Below, one piece after another: positions 1-10,317 of a stretch of DNA of 64,000 nucleotides (position 1 is its first letter; each line of letters begins with the position of its first letter). The translations under genes and the position numbers were made by a program. The notes beneath the pieces were generated by a model that was not told the DNA's origin, searched no databases, and saw only the letters and a program-made list of their open reading frames with translations. Source of the stretch: Embiotoca jacksoni (Eukaryota; Chordata; Actinopteri; Embiotocidae); assembly GCA_022577435.1 (NCBI GenBank), contig JAKOON010000018.1, positions 3,710,282-3,774,281 of the forward strand, in the 5' to 3' direction.

Positions 1-3000
1 TCAAAAACAGCATAAAACTACATTACAGTGCCACGGCTTAAACTAATTGTTTACGAACAAATTTTTTCATACGTACTATGGCAAATGGGATAAAATACAT
101 GGACAAAGTGGTTTCAAGTCACTTTGTGTGGACAATTTCACAGGAAACACAATGTTTCAAAAACAGCCTTATCTCAGCGAGAGAAGCTCAAAAACAGCAT
201 AAAACTGCATTACAGTGCCACGGCTTAAACTAACTGTTTACGAACAAATTTTTTCATACGTACTATGGCAAATGGGATAAAATACATGGACAAAGTGGTT
301 TCAAGTCACTTTGTGTGGACAATTTCACAGGAAACACAATGTTTCAAAAACAGCCTTATCTCAGCGAAAGAAGCTCAAAAACAGCATAAAACTGCATTAC
401 AGTGCCACGGCTTAATTGTTTACGAACAAATTTTTTCAAACGTACTATGGCAAATTGGATAAAATACTTGGACAAAGTGGCTTCAAGTCACTTTGTGTGG
501 ACAATTTCACAGGAAACACAATGTTTCAAAAACAGCCTTATCTCAGCGAAAGAAGCTCAAAAACAGCATAAAACTGCATTACAGTGCCACGGCTTAAACT
601 AAGTGTTTACGAACAATTTCTTCATCAGCAAATGGGATACACTACTCGGCCAACGTGGCTTCATTTTGTGTCTGCAATTACACAGAAAACAGCATTTCAA
701 GTCTCACTTTCTCAGCCTAATGTAAAACTGCATCACAGCGCCACGGCTTAAACTAAGTCTTTACAAACAAGTTTCATACTCAGAACTTTGGCAAATGGGA
801 TACACTACATGGGCAAAGTGGTTTCAAGTCACTTTGTGTGGACAATTTCACAGTAAACACAATGTTTCAAAAACAGCCTTATCTCAGCGAGAGAAGCTCA
901 AAAACAGCATAAAACTACATTACAGTGCCACGGCTTAAACTAAGTGTTTACGAACAAATTTCTTCAGCAGCAAATGGGATACTCTATTCGGCCAATGTGG
1001 CTTCAAGTCACTTTGTGTCTGCAATTTCACAGAAAACAGCATTTTAAGTCTCACTTTCTCACCCTAATGTAAAATTGCATTACAGTGCAAAAGTAAGGCT
1101 TGAACTAAGTGTTTACAGACAAATATATTCATGAGTACTATGGCAAATGCCTTCAAGTCACTTTGTGTCTGCAATTTCACAGAAAACACAATGTTTCAAA
1201 AACAGCCTTATCTCAGCGAGAGAAGCTCAAACACAGCAAAAAACTGCATTACAGTGCCACGGCATAAACTAAGTTTTTACGGAAACATTTCTTTAAAAGT
1301 ACTATATCAAATGGGATAAACTACATTGCCAAAGTGGCTTCAAGTCACTTTGTGTGCACAATTTCACAGGAAACACAATGTTTCAAAAGCAGTCTTATCA
1401 AAAACTAGAGAAAGCCACATCCAATTCGAAAAAGGCAGAAGTTACACTTGTATCGCGTTTTTTTTGTGTTTTTTTGTCTTATTCCATAGGGAAACCTTTT
1501 TCATGTCTGGCCAGTAAATAAAATAGACTATAGAAAAAAAACGAAAGAATCTCAAAAACAGCATAAAACTGCATTACAGTGCCACGGCTTAAACTACGTC
1601 TTTACCAAGAAGTTTCCTGCTCAGAACTATGGCAAATGGGATACACTACATGGCCAAAGTCGTTTCAAGTCACTTTGTGTGGGCAATTTCACAGGTAACA
1701 CAATGTTTCAAAAACAGCCTTATCTAAGGGAGAGTAGCTCAAATACAGCAAAAAACTGCATTACAGTGCCACGGCTTAAACTAAGTGTTTACGAACAAAT
1801 TTCTTCACCAGTACTATGGCAAATGCCTTCAAGTCACTTTGTGTCTGCAATTTCACAGAAAACAGCATTTCAAGTCTCACTTTCTCAGCCTAATGTAAAA
1901 CTGCATCACAGCGCCACGGCTTAATATAAGTGATTACGAACAAATTTCTTTATCACTATTATGGAAAATGGGATAAAATACATGGCCAAAGTGGTTTAAA
2001 GTCACTTTGTGTCTGCAATTACACAGAAAACAGCATTTCAAGTCTCGCTTTCTCAGCCTAATGTAAAACTGCATCACAGCGCCACGGCTTAATATAAGTA
2101 ATTACGAACAAATTTCTTCACCAGTACATTGGCAAATGGGATATAATACATGACCAAAGTTCCTTCAAGTCACTTTGTGTCTGCAATTTCACAGAAAACA
2201 ACATTTCAAGTCTCACTTTCTCAGCCTAATGTAAAATTGCAATACAATGCCACAGATTAAACTAAGTGTTTACGAACAAATTTCTTCATCAGTACTATGG
2301 CAAATGCCTTCAAGTCACTTTGTGTCTGCAATTTCACAGAAAACAGCATTTCAAGTCTCACTTTCTCAGCCTAATGTAAAATTGCATTACAGTGCAAAAG
2401 TAAGGCTTAAACTAAGTGTTTACGGACAAATATATTCATGAGTACTATGGCAAGTGGGATACACTACATGGCCAAAGTGGCTTCAAGTCACTTTGTGTGG
2501 GCAATTTCACAGGTAACACAATGTTTCAAAAACAGCCTTATCTCAGCGAGAGCAGCTCAAATACAGCAAAAAACTGCATTACAGTGCCACGGCTTAAACT
2601 AAGTGTTTACGAACAAATTTCTTCACCAGTACTATGGCAAATGCCTTCAAGTCACTTTGTGTCTGCAATTTCACAGAAAACAGCATTTCAAGTCTCACTT
2701 TCTCAGCCTAATGTAAAACTGCATTACAGTGCCACGGCTTAAAGGAAGTTTTTACGGACAAATTTCTACACTTGTACTATGGCAAATGGGATAAACGCCA
2801 TGGCCAAAGTGGTTTCAAGTCACTTTGTGTGGACAATTTCACAGGAAACAAAATGTTTCAAAAACAGCCTTATCTCAGCGCTAAAAGTTCTTATTTTTAT
2901 TGGTTAAATGTTCAAATTAATTATATGATAGATTTATGTTTGGTGAAAACGGGTGTTCTAGCATTTCAAGTCTCACTTTCTCAGCCTAATGTAAAACTTT

Positions 3001-4150
3001 ATCACTGCTACACGGATTAAACTAAGTTTTTACAAAGAAGTTTCCTCCTCAGAACTATGGCAAATGGAATACACTAAATGGCCAAAGTGCCTTCAAGTCA
3101 CTTTGTGTCTGCAATTTCATAGAGAACAGCATTTCAAATCTGACTTTCTCAGCCTAATGTAAAACTGCATCACAGTGCCACGGCTTAAACTAAGTGTTTA
3201 CTGACAAATTTCTTCATCACTATTACGGAAAATGGGATAAAATACATGGCCAAAGTGGTTTAAAGTCACGTTGTGTCTGCAATTTCACAGAAAACAGCAT
3301 TTCAAGTGTTGCTTTCTCAGCCTAATGTAAAACTACATCACAGCGCCACGGCTTAATATAAGTGATTACGAACAAATTTCCTCACCAGTACTATGGCAAA
3401 TGGGATAAAATACATGGCCAAAGTGGTTTCAAGTCACTTTGTGTCTGCAATTTAAAAGAAAACAGCATTTCAAGTCTCACTTTCTCAGCCTAATGTAAAA
3501 TTGCAATACAATGCCACAGCTTAAACTAAGTGTTTACGAACAAATTTCTTCATCAGTACTATGGCAAATGGGATAAACTATATGGCCAAAGTGGTTTCAC
3601 GTCACTTTGTGTCTGCAATTTCACAGAAAACAGCATTTCAAGTCTCACTTTCTCAGCCTAATGTAAAACTGCATCACAGCGCCACGGCTTAAACTAAGTT
3701 TTTACAAAGAAGTTTCCTGCTCAGAACTATGGCAAATGGGATACACTACATGGCCAAAGTGGTTTCAAGTCACTTTGTGTGGACAATTTCACAGTAAACA
3801 CAGTGGTTCAGAAACAGCATCATTTCAGTGAAAGAAGCTGATATTTCGAATAAAACTGCATTAACTTTCCAATGCCTTAAAGTAAGAGTTTATAATCAAG
3901 TTCATTTGAGATATTAAAAATTGCAAGGCAAAAGAGGTTTCAAGTCGCTTTCTTTCTGGGAAATTTACAGGACACAGTAATTCAAATCTCAGTATATCAT
4001 TTAGACATCAAACTGTATCAGAGTGTTTCAGCTTAAACTAAAAGTTTATAAATAAATTTCTTCATCAATAGTATGGAAAATGTGGTACATGACATGGCAA
4101 CGGGGTTTTCATGTCTCTTTATGCTGATAATTTCACAGGAAACAAAAAGC
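1..4150. repeat. Degenerate satellite array with two monomer types (A ~187 bp, B ~155-170 bp)
   Basis: A head-to-tail array runs off the left edge. The anchor CCACGGCTTA recurs at 31, 218, 405, 587, 741 and 928, giving spacings of 187, 187, 182, 154 and 187. All monomers share a half running from CCACGGCTTAAACTAAGTG to the first TTTCACAG. Type A then continues with AACACAATGTTTCAAAAACA and CTTATCTCAGCGAGAGAAGC, while type B continues with CAGCATTTCAAGTCTCACTT and TCTCAGCCTAATGTAAAAC. The order begins A-A-A-B-A-B, and later monomers carry small deletions such as loss of the GGGATA block near 1140 and 2640. Unrelated bases interrupt it at about 1405-1550 and 2885-2955. From about 3800 the monomers become strongly diverged and fade out near 4150. 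Open frames of 60-115 codons here follow the repeat period and are not genes. Satellite family not identified. Confidence 0.9.
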
Positions 4151-5158
4151 CTCATTCAGTCGATCTGAAATATAGGGTACTAAATTGCTTTTTTTTTTTT
4201 CCCAAAGTTTGCATATTTATTTCGCACCTTTCTTGTGGGTGTTTTACTAAGAGTATTTGCATCACTGATATCAGTTGCAAGTCGCTGTATTTAAATGAGG
4301 GGTTTGCACATGTTAAAGTGATTTCAATAATGGAAAACAGAGCGAAAGAAAAAGGAAATCTGTTCCCATTGAAATTAATAATTGTTAATAAATATAACAA
4401 GAACAAAACGCTATGCAGGAGATTATCAGCAAGAAAGTCAACGCGATGGGAAAAATAAAATGGGGAAAAAAAGGCTTAATAATAAAACTTCAGCAAATAA
4501 AACAGGAGGGACTGTGGATGCCTCTAACAAACACCGAACAGCAGGTCCAGCTCTTTCTGTGATGAGCAAGTGACTTTCCATTCAGTGCCTCGCGAGTGCT
4601 CAGGAGCCTTATGAATTCTGCAGGACAGATCATTCAGTACCTGGGACAGCACACCTGAATGACGTGACTGGTAGGATATCCCGCAGCGATACGCTGGCAC
4701 AACCCAGAGGCAGGACAATGCTGAGTCATAAGAATTTCCTTAATTGCTGGTATTGTGTGGTTTCTCCTTGTTATTGGCTGTCAATCATCATTCAGTTCAT
4801 TCAATAGCACATCGCTGGACAAATGTGAATAATCTGAATAATTTTTCCCTCTGTCACATCAAAAAAAATTCACGGGTGTAAAACCACGTTCTCAGCGTAT
4901 TCTTTAGTTTCGCCTGCTTCTTCTTCCCTCCACAATAAGAGCAGACGTCTCTCCAGATTTGCGCACCTGATTACGACATGCCTTTCAGTCGTACTACAAT
5001 ACACAAGCAAGCACTTTTCCTATTTCTACTTTCAGGTTGAGTAAATATTGGTGCTAAGTTGTTCTATTTGCATGTTTCCTCCCAGTATTTTGCACCTTCA
5101 GGACGCCCAATATTACACACTGAATGCATGCAGGCAAACAATATAGCACCATTATATA
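4151..5158. other. Unique AT-rich intergenic stretch, no gene recognised
   Basis: This stretch lies between the satellite and the LINE fragment. It contains a T11 run near 4190 and otherwise looks like single-copy AT-rich DNA. A 115-codon frame at 4111-4458 starts in the last decayed satellite monomer and resembles no family I know. Nothing else is supported. Confidence 0.5.
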
Positions 5159-5159
5159 G

Positions 5160-5436
5160 AGCATATGCGGGTGCAATGCAGACCGGGCGGTGGGCCGAGC
5201 CTGGGTCCAGGGCAAGCCGATCGCCGGCCGCACAGACGAGCTCTGGGGACGTGGAACGTCACCTCGCCAGCGGGGAAAGAGCCAGAGCTGGTGCAGGAGG
5301 TGGAGCGGTACCAGCTAGATATATTTGGGCGCACCTCCATGCACAACACTGGCTCTGGAACCAAGCCACTGGAGAGGGGCCGGAATCTATCCTTTTCTGG
5401 AGTTGCCCAGGGTGAGAGTGGGGATAGCATTATATT
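5160..5436 (+). mobile_element. Rex3 (RTE-clade) LINE, endonuclease-domain start, 5' fragment
   Basis: The + strand frame at 5165-5430 reads GTWNVTSPAGKEPELVQEVE followed by RYQLDIFGRTSMHNTGSG. This is the start of the apurinic-type endonuclease domain of RTE-clade LINEs, whose members typically begin with a GTWNV motif. The GC-rich bases before it (CCGGGCGGTGGGCCGAGCC) fit the upstream part of the same family. The frame is lost at about 5436 where an L2 fragment begins, so the catalytic endonuclease core is absent. The Rex3 assignment comes from the reverse-transcriptase part at 6811, which carries the conserved block used as a Rex3 PCR primer site. The element is dead. Confidence 0.75.
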
Positions 5437-6176
5437 TCATTTATCTGACGCTTTTATCCAAAGTGCATCCTAAGTGCATTTCAACCATAAGGGCACAAAA
5501 CCCAGAACAACAGGAATCAAGAAAATACAATTTCTTCAAGAAAGCCAAACTACAAAGTGCTATCAGTAAGTGTCATTTTAAGTAAATTAACTTCTAACTA
5601 AAGTTCTACTGTTCAAGGTAAAGTCTGAAGAGATCTGTTTTTAGTTTGCGGCGGAAGATGTACAGCGTTTCCGCTGTCATGATGTCGGTGGGGAGCTCAT
5701 TTCACCATTTAGGAGCCAGGACAGCAAACAGTCGTGATTTTGTAGTGTTTAGCTTGCAGCGAGGGAGCAACAAGCCAATTGGTAGAAGCAGAGCAGAGGG
5801 AGCGGGCTGGGATGTAGGGTTTGACCATGTCCTGGATATAGACTGGACCCGATCTGTTTGCAGTGCCGTACACAAGTACCAATGTCTTGAAACGGATGCG
5901 GGCAGCTACTGGTAACCAGTGAAGGGAGCGGAGGAGCGGAGTAGTGTGAGTGAATTTTGGGAGGTTAAAGACCAGTCGAGCTGCGGCATTCTGGATGAGC
6001 TGCAGAGGTCGGATGGCACTAAACAAGTAGACCTGCCAGGAGGGAGTTACAGTCGTCCAGACGTGAGATGACCAGAGCCTGGACCAGAACCTGCGCCGCC
6101 TTCTGAGTGAGAAGAGGATGTATTCTCCTGATGTTGTGGAGCATGTATCTTCAGGAACGTGTCGTTGCAGATGTTG
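5437..6176 (-). mobile_element. 5'-truncated L2-clade LINE fragment nested in Rex3
   Basis: On the minus strand, 5709-6026 encodes the C-terminal part of an L2 reverse transcriptase, including AIRPLQLIQNAAARLVFNLP and LRSLHWLPVAARIRFKTLVL. The 3' untranslated tail ends at about 5437 with the fish L2 tail (GACGCTTTTATCCAAAG on the + strand). The same sequence occurs in the longer L2 copy at 24573-27280, against which this one aligns almost throughout. The 5' side stops abruptly at about 6176 inside ATGTTGGCA, after which the host Rex3 frame resumes at GCAAGCCCAAACGTG. Small indels and stop codons make it non-functional. Confidence 0.85.
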
Positions 6177-6528
6177 GCAAGCCCAAACGTGTAGTGAGGG
6201 TAAACTGGGAACGTCTGGCGGAGGAACCTGTCCGAGAGGTCTTCAACTCTCACCTCCGGAAGAACTTCTCACACATCCCGAGGGAGGTTGGGGACATGGA
6301 GTCCGAGTGGACCATGTTCAAAGCCTCTATTGTGGACGCGGCTGCTAGGAGTTGGGGTCGGAAGGTCATCGGTGCCTGTCGTGGCGGCAACCCGAGCACC
6401 CGGTGGTGGATGCCAGGGGTGAGGGAAGTTGTTAAGGTGAAAAAGGAGGCCTTTCAGGCCTGGTTGGCTCAGGGGAAGCAGCTGAGAGGTACCGGCAGGC
6501 CAAAAGGGCTGCAGCTGGGGTGGTGCTA
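6177..6528 (+). pseudogene. Rex3 LINE, linker between endonuclease and reverse transcriptase (fragment)
   Basis: The frame 6107-6529 turns from L2 antisense into Rex3 sense at residue ~24 and reads KPKRVVRVNWERLAEEPVRE, then a segment containing HIPREVGDMESEWTMF and CRGGNPSTRWW. That is the region after the endonuclease domain in Rex3/RTE polyproteins. Compared with the family as I recall it, the stretch between the 5160-5436 fragment and this one (most of the endonuclease) is missing, so the L2 insertion is associated with loss of host sequence. At 6528 the frame jumps from the AAAGVVL region straight to the CGFRP region, so a second internal deletion removed roughly the first part of the reverse transcriptase. 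Confidence 0.75.
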
Positions 6529-7445
6529 AAACAATGCAGTGCGGATTCCGTCCTCGTCGTGGAACAGTGGACCAGCTCTTTACCCTCACAAGACTACTTG
6601 AGCGGTCCTGGGAGTTTGTCCATCCAGTCTACATGTGTTTTGTGGACTTGAAGAAGGCTTTCGACTGGGTCCCCCGGCGGTTTTTGTTGGTGGTGCTGCG
6701 GGAGTTGTGTTGCAACGGGCCATTCGGGCTCTGTACAACTGAGCTGTAGGAGCTCTACGTATTCTTGGCAATAAGTCAGACTCGTTTCCAGTGGGTGTTG
6801 GCCTCCTCCAGGACTGTCCTTTGTCACCGATCCTGTTTGTGATCTTCATGGACAGGATATCTAGGCGCAGCCAGGGGGAGAAGAACGTCGGGTTTGGGGG
6901 TCTCCGGATCGCATCTTTGCGGTTTGCAGATGATGTGGCCCTATTGGCCTCTCCGGACCACAACCTCCAGCATTCACTGGGGCGGTTTGCAGCCGAGTGT
7001 GAAGCGGCAGGGATGAGGGTAAGCACCTCCAAATCTGAGGTCATGGTTCTCTGCCGGAAACCAGTGGATTTCTCCCTCCAGGTTGGGACGGAGTGCCTGC
7101 CTTAAGCGAAGGAGTTTAAGTATCTCAGGGTCTTGTTCACAAGTGAGGGGAGGATGGAGGGGGAGATTGACAGGCGGATCGGTGTGGCTGTAGCAGTACA
7201 ACAGCCGCCGCACCGGACCGTGTTGATGAAAAGGGAGCTGACCTGGAAGGCGAAGCTCTCAGTTTACCAGGCGATCTACGTTCTGACCCTCACCTATTGA
7301 CCACCCTTTCCTCTGTAGGGTGGCCAGGCTCAGCCTTAGGGATAGGGTAAGGAGCTCGGACATCAGGAGGGAACTTGAGGTTGAGGCGCTACTCCTTCGC
7401 GTTGAAAGGAGTCAGCTGAAGTGGTTCGGGCATCTGATCAGCTGG
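6529..7445 (+). pseudogene. Rex3 LINE reverse transcriptase, broken
   Basis: The frames 6534-6749 and 6791-7105 together cover reverse-transcriptase motifs: QCGFRPRRGTVDQLFTL, YMCFVDLKKAFDWVPR (motif A with its catalytic Asp), QDCPLSPILFVIFMDRISRR (motif B), and LRFADDVALLAS (motif C, FADD box). The order and spacing follow the RTE clade. The bases GACTGTCCTTTGTCACCGAT at 6812-6831 cover the conserved Rex3 primer block. Stops and frameshifts between 6740 and 6800 and after 7105 (for example in the FKYLRVLFTSEGRMEGEIDR segment near 7115-7170) kill the frame. Homology is lost at about 7445, before the C-terminus. No 3' tail is visible. Confidence 0.8.
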
Positions 7446-7830
7446 CCCTGCATTTCTTACAGTGTTGATGGATAATAAGTCTGTTGTAGAATTTCACGAT
7501 GCCAATTCAGTGCCCTCCTCCCAGTAACATTAATTACGGATTCAGTAATGTAAGAAATGGCATCGGCTACTTGCTTTGCCAATTTTAGCTTTTGAAAAAC
7601 CTCCAAGTGGACATTTCTTTTGCCATTGCCATGTGAACTTTGTTCTGTGTTACCTATTTTTAAGCTAAATTAATATTAGCTTGGTAAGTAAAGCAACCCT
7701 TTTTCTGAAAAAGTAAATTGGCGTACTATATTTTTCACTGCACGTATTTTAGATGGCAAGGCCATTCATAATAGTCAACCAATTGCAGCAAAAGTCACAC
7801 GTAATTTAAACTCCACAGACTTTTTATTCA
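7446..7830. other. AT-rich spacer, nothing recognised
   Basis: No open frame of note and no repeat that I recognise lies between the end of Rex3 homology and the next dispersed repeat. Confidence 0.4.
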
Positions 7831-7908
7831 ATTCAATTCAATTCAATTTTATTTATATAGCGCCAAATCACAACATAGGTTATTTCATGGCACTTAACAC
7901 ATTAATTT
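7831..7908 (-). repeat. Teleost dispersed-repeat tail, truncated copy
   Basis: The block TTTTATTTATATAGCGCCAA, then ATCACAACATAGGTTATTTC and ATGGCACTTAACACATTAA, preceded by a short ATTCA run, is the reverse complement of 56156-56222. There it forms the end of a longer dispersed repeat. The motif (GCGCTATATAAATAAAATTGAATTG in sense orientation) is very common at the 3' end of fish interspersed repeats. Family not assigned. Confidence 0.75.
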
Positions 7909-8700
7909 GGTAGGATCCATTTTTATTACATTTTTATTGATACATCTTTTCTTGAGTTTTTTAAATATAGGTGGTCTGGGTACAGACACAACCTCTATAG
8001 GATGTTGAAGGTTTTGGGTGAGTGACAGCTCTAAAGAAGCTGCAGAGGAGCTGTAAGACTGCAGCTCTGCGTCCTGGCCTCAACTCTGGATGTCAGGTTT
8101 TAGGGCTGTTAAGAGACATGGCCATATTTCTAGAAAGAAGAGCTGCACCATCCAAAGTAGGATGGATGCCGTCTCTCCGAATCAGACCAGGTTTTCCCCA
8201 GAAAGTATTCCAATTGTCAATGTTTATTGTTTGAAATAAAGAATATGTTGCTTCCAGTCAGTACCAAAATTATATCCTTTGCCCTCATTTGCTTTACAAC
8301 GGTATGAAATCTAAATCAGTATGAAATAGACCAAGATAAAGATATAAGAAATGCAAACCACATATTAAGTAATTTTGAAAACTACAGATTTATTACAAAA
8401 ACAAAAATCAGCTATTGGATTGAATGGGCCCATGAATGAAGTGGGTGGGCCTGACGGGGCTTAGGCCCACCTGTAGCCACGCCTCTCCCCTCTGTCCTCT
8501 TTATGTGTAATCTAATTACAATTCATTTGAAATTAACTTAATTAATTTGCCTTTTAGAGGCCACAGAATCTACAATGTTTATATTGTAAAATAATTTTGT
8601 TTGACTATTGGAAAAATAAACAAAATGACTAACTGAATGCAACCTTCTTTTATAATAAAAAAAAATTACTCTTGTCCTTTTTAATTAAAGGTAGCTGTCT
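7909..8700. other. Intergenic stretch, no gene supported
   Basis: A 70-codon frame at 8022-8234 matches nothing I know. The palindromic-looking GTGGGTGGGCCTGACGGGGC followed by TTAGGCCCACC near 8441-8472 could be the end of a DNA transposon but no partner end was found. Confidence 0.35.
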
Positions 8701-9001
8701 TTCAGCACCGCAGGGTGCCCCTCTTCTCAACCCTGGAGGAGGAGGAAAAAGAAGAGGAGGAAGAGGAGGAGGGAGACATGCATGGGGGAAAAGGGGAACA
8801 TAGTGATGCAGGTGTACACAACTCGAGGCAGGCAGGAGTTGGACTGCAACAGAGCTGGGTCCAGTGGACGGAGGAGGACAAGCCTTTCCCGGAACTCCAG
8901 CAAGCTAGTTTCGGCATACTAGAGAGGGAGCTGGCTGCTCAACTGGCCTACGTCATATCCACCCGCTGCTGGTCTCTGTTGAAACCATCCTCAGGAGGAT
9001 A
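8701..9001 (+). other. Exon-like open frame with acidic run, unidentified
   Basis: An open frame follows a pyrimidine-rich tract ending in CTGTCTTTCAG, a plausible splice acceptor. It reads an acidic run (about a dozen Glu), then WVQWTEEDKPFPELQQASFG and LERELAAQLAYVISTRCWS, and stops at TAG 9000-9002. Base composition is richer in G and A than the surroundings. It could be an exon of an unknown gene or of a DNA-transposon accessory protein; no family is recognised, no donor site is certain and no partner exon is seen. The acidic run is only a GGA/GAA-rich repeat. Confidence 0.25.
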
Positions 9002-9802
9002 GCAAATACGATGCAAAGGCAGTGTCCCCCACACAGCAGCACACAAGCAGTTTCCACCTGCATTCCCCCTGCAGAGTCAGCTGTTGCACGTCAACGGTGG
9101 TCCCTCAGAGCAAGAGCCAGAGGAAGGGGAGAAGGGAGGAAAGGGAGAAGGCGATGTTGAATATAATTTTATAAAAACACACCTTTTAATTTTGATCTAA
9201 TTGCACATGTGGTGAAAAAAAGAGAAAAACAACATATCATAAATGGAGCGACATATGACTACATGTACTTTTCGTGCGCCCTGCTGCTCTGATATGCTGA
9301 TATGGCACATGCATCTGCCTCTCTCTGTCTTAAGTCAGGTACTGGTATCCGGATGAGTAGATGAAAAGGTTTTTGAATTGTTACCTCGTTATGTGTAATT
9401 TATTATTATTATTTTTTTTTTATTATTTAATTGCGATTCATTTGTTTCAGCCAGTTGTTTCAGCCAGGTGTTAACCGCAGAGCATTTTATATGTTATGGC
9501 TAAGATTGGCTACTACGTCATGACACCCACCAACTGCCTTATTCACATCCAATTAAATAGACAAGAGTCATCAAAACATGTTGATTTCGGGGTAAAATAA
9601 TTAAAGCTGCAGATATTTTGGTGGGTGATGTGTTCACAAGCTGAGGTTATATCTGGTCAGTGCAGAACAACAGTGTGTGATTTGAAACAACACTATCCTG
9701 TCAAAATTCCTGCACTACATAGGTAATAGTCCTAACATGTAAGAGCACTTACATGCTCTTACATTAGTGTACTAAGGAAAGTATGTCATTTGGAACACAG
9801 CA
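9002..9802. other. AT-rich intergenic stretch
   Basis: No gene supported. Contains a short A/T tract (TTATTATTATTATTTTTTTT near 9401-9420) and nothing else that I can name. Confidence 0.4.
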
Positions 9803-9805
9803 TAG

Positions 9806-10050
9806 TGGGAGGCTGTGGCTCAGATGGTAGAACCGGTTGCCCACTCATCAGAAGGTTGTTGGTCCAATCCCCGACCCCTCCTGTCCACATGCCCAAGTGT
9901 CCTTGGGCAGGACATTGAATCCCAAGTTGCTCCCGATGGCATACCATCGGTGTGTGAATGTGTGTGAATAGGTGAATAGAAAACAGTGTAAAAAGCGCCT
10001 TGAGACCGATAAGGTGATAAAGTGCTATACAAGTGCAGACCATTTACCAT
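9806..10050 (+). repeat. tRNA-like SINE (A box and B box visible)
   Basis: The 5' part reads GGGAGGCTGTGGCTCAGATGG, with an A-box-like TGGCTCAGATGG at 9816-9827 and a B-box-like GGTCCAATCC at 9861-9870. This spacing fits an internal RNA polymerase III promoter of a tRNA-derived SINE. Downstream comes a non-tRNA body (AAGTGTCCTTGGGCAGGACA, TGTGTGAATGTGTGTGAATA, AAGCGCCTTGAGA) ending in CCATTTACCAT. The unit resembles a short repeat that is very frequent in percomorph genomes. The B box departs from GGTTCGANTCC at two positions, so this copy is old. Family name not assigned. Confidence 0.6.
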
Positions 10051-10220
10051 CTTCTACAAAAATTGCAAATTGGCACAAGTGTGGAAAAAAGCTCACCAAA
10101 ATACCAAGGCACTCAGATCGGCGCTCCTTTGGAGTTGCGCGGGTATGAAAATAAGGCCCTTAGAGTTTGGACTTCATGTAAAACAAACACATTGGCCTGT
10201 ATTACAGTGGCCTTGTTGGT

Positions 10221-10221
<1 letters not shown>

Positions 10222-10316
<95 letters not shown>
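10222..10316. repeat. (CA)n microsatellite, ~47 units
   Basis: An uninterrupted CA dinucleotide run of about 95 bases. Frames on both strands across it (CVCV or HTHT runs) are artefacts of the repeat. Confidence 0.97.

Positions 10317-10317
<1 letters not shown>

Noticed and set aside
265..3020. Series of 60-108-codon frames sharing FKSLCV, QKQPYLS and VSLSQPNVKL peptides
   Set aside because: They follow the satellite monomers, lack a start or splice context and end at repeat-specific stops. They are by-products of the tandem repeat.
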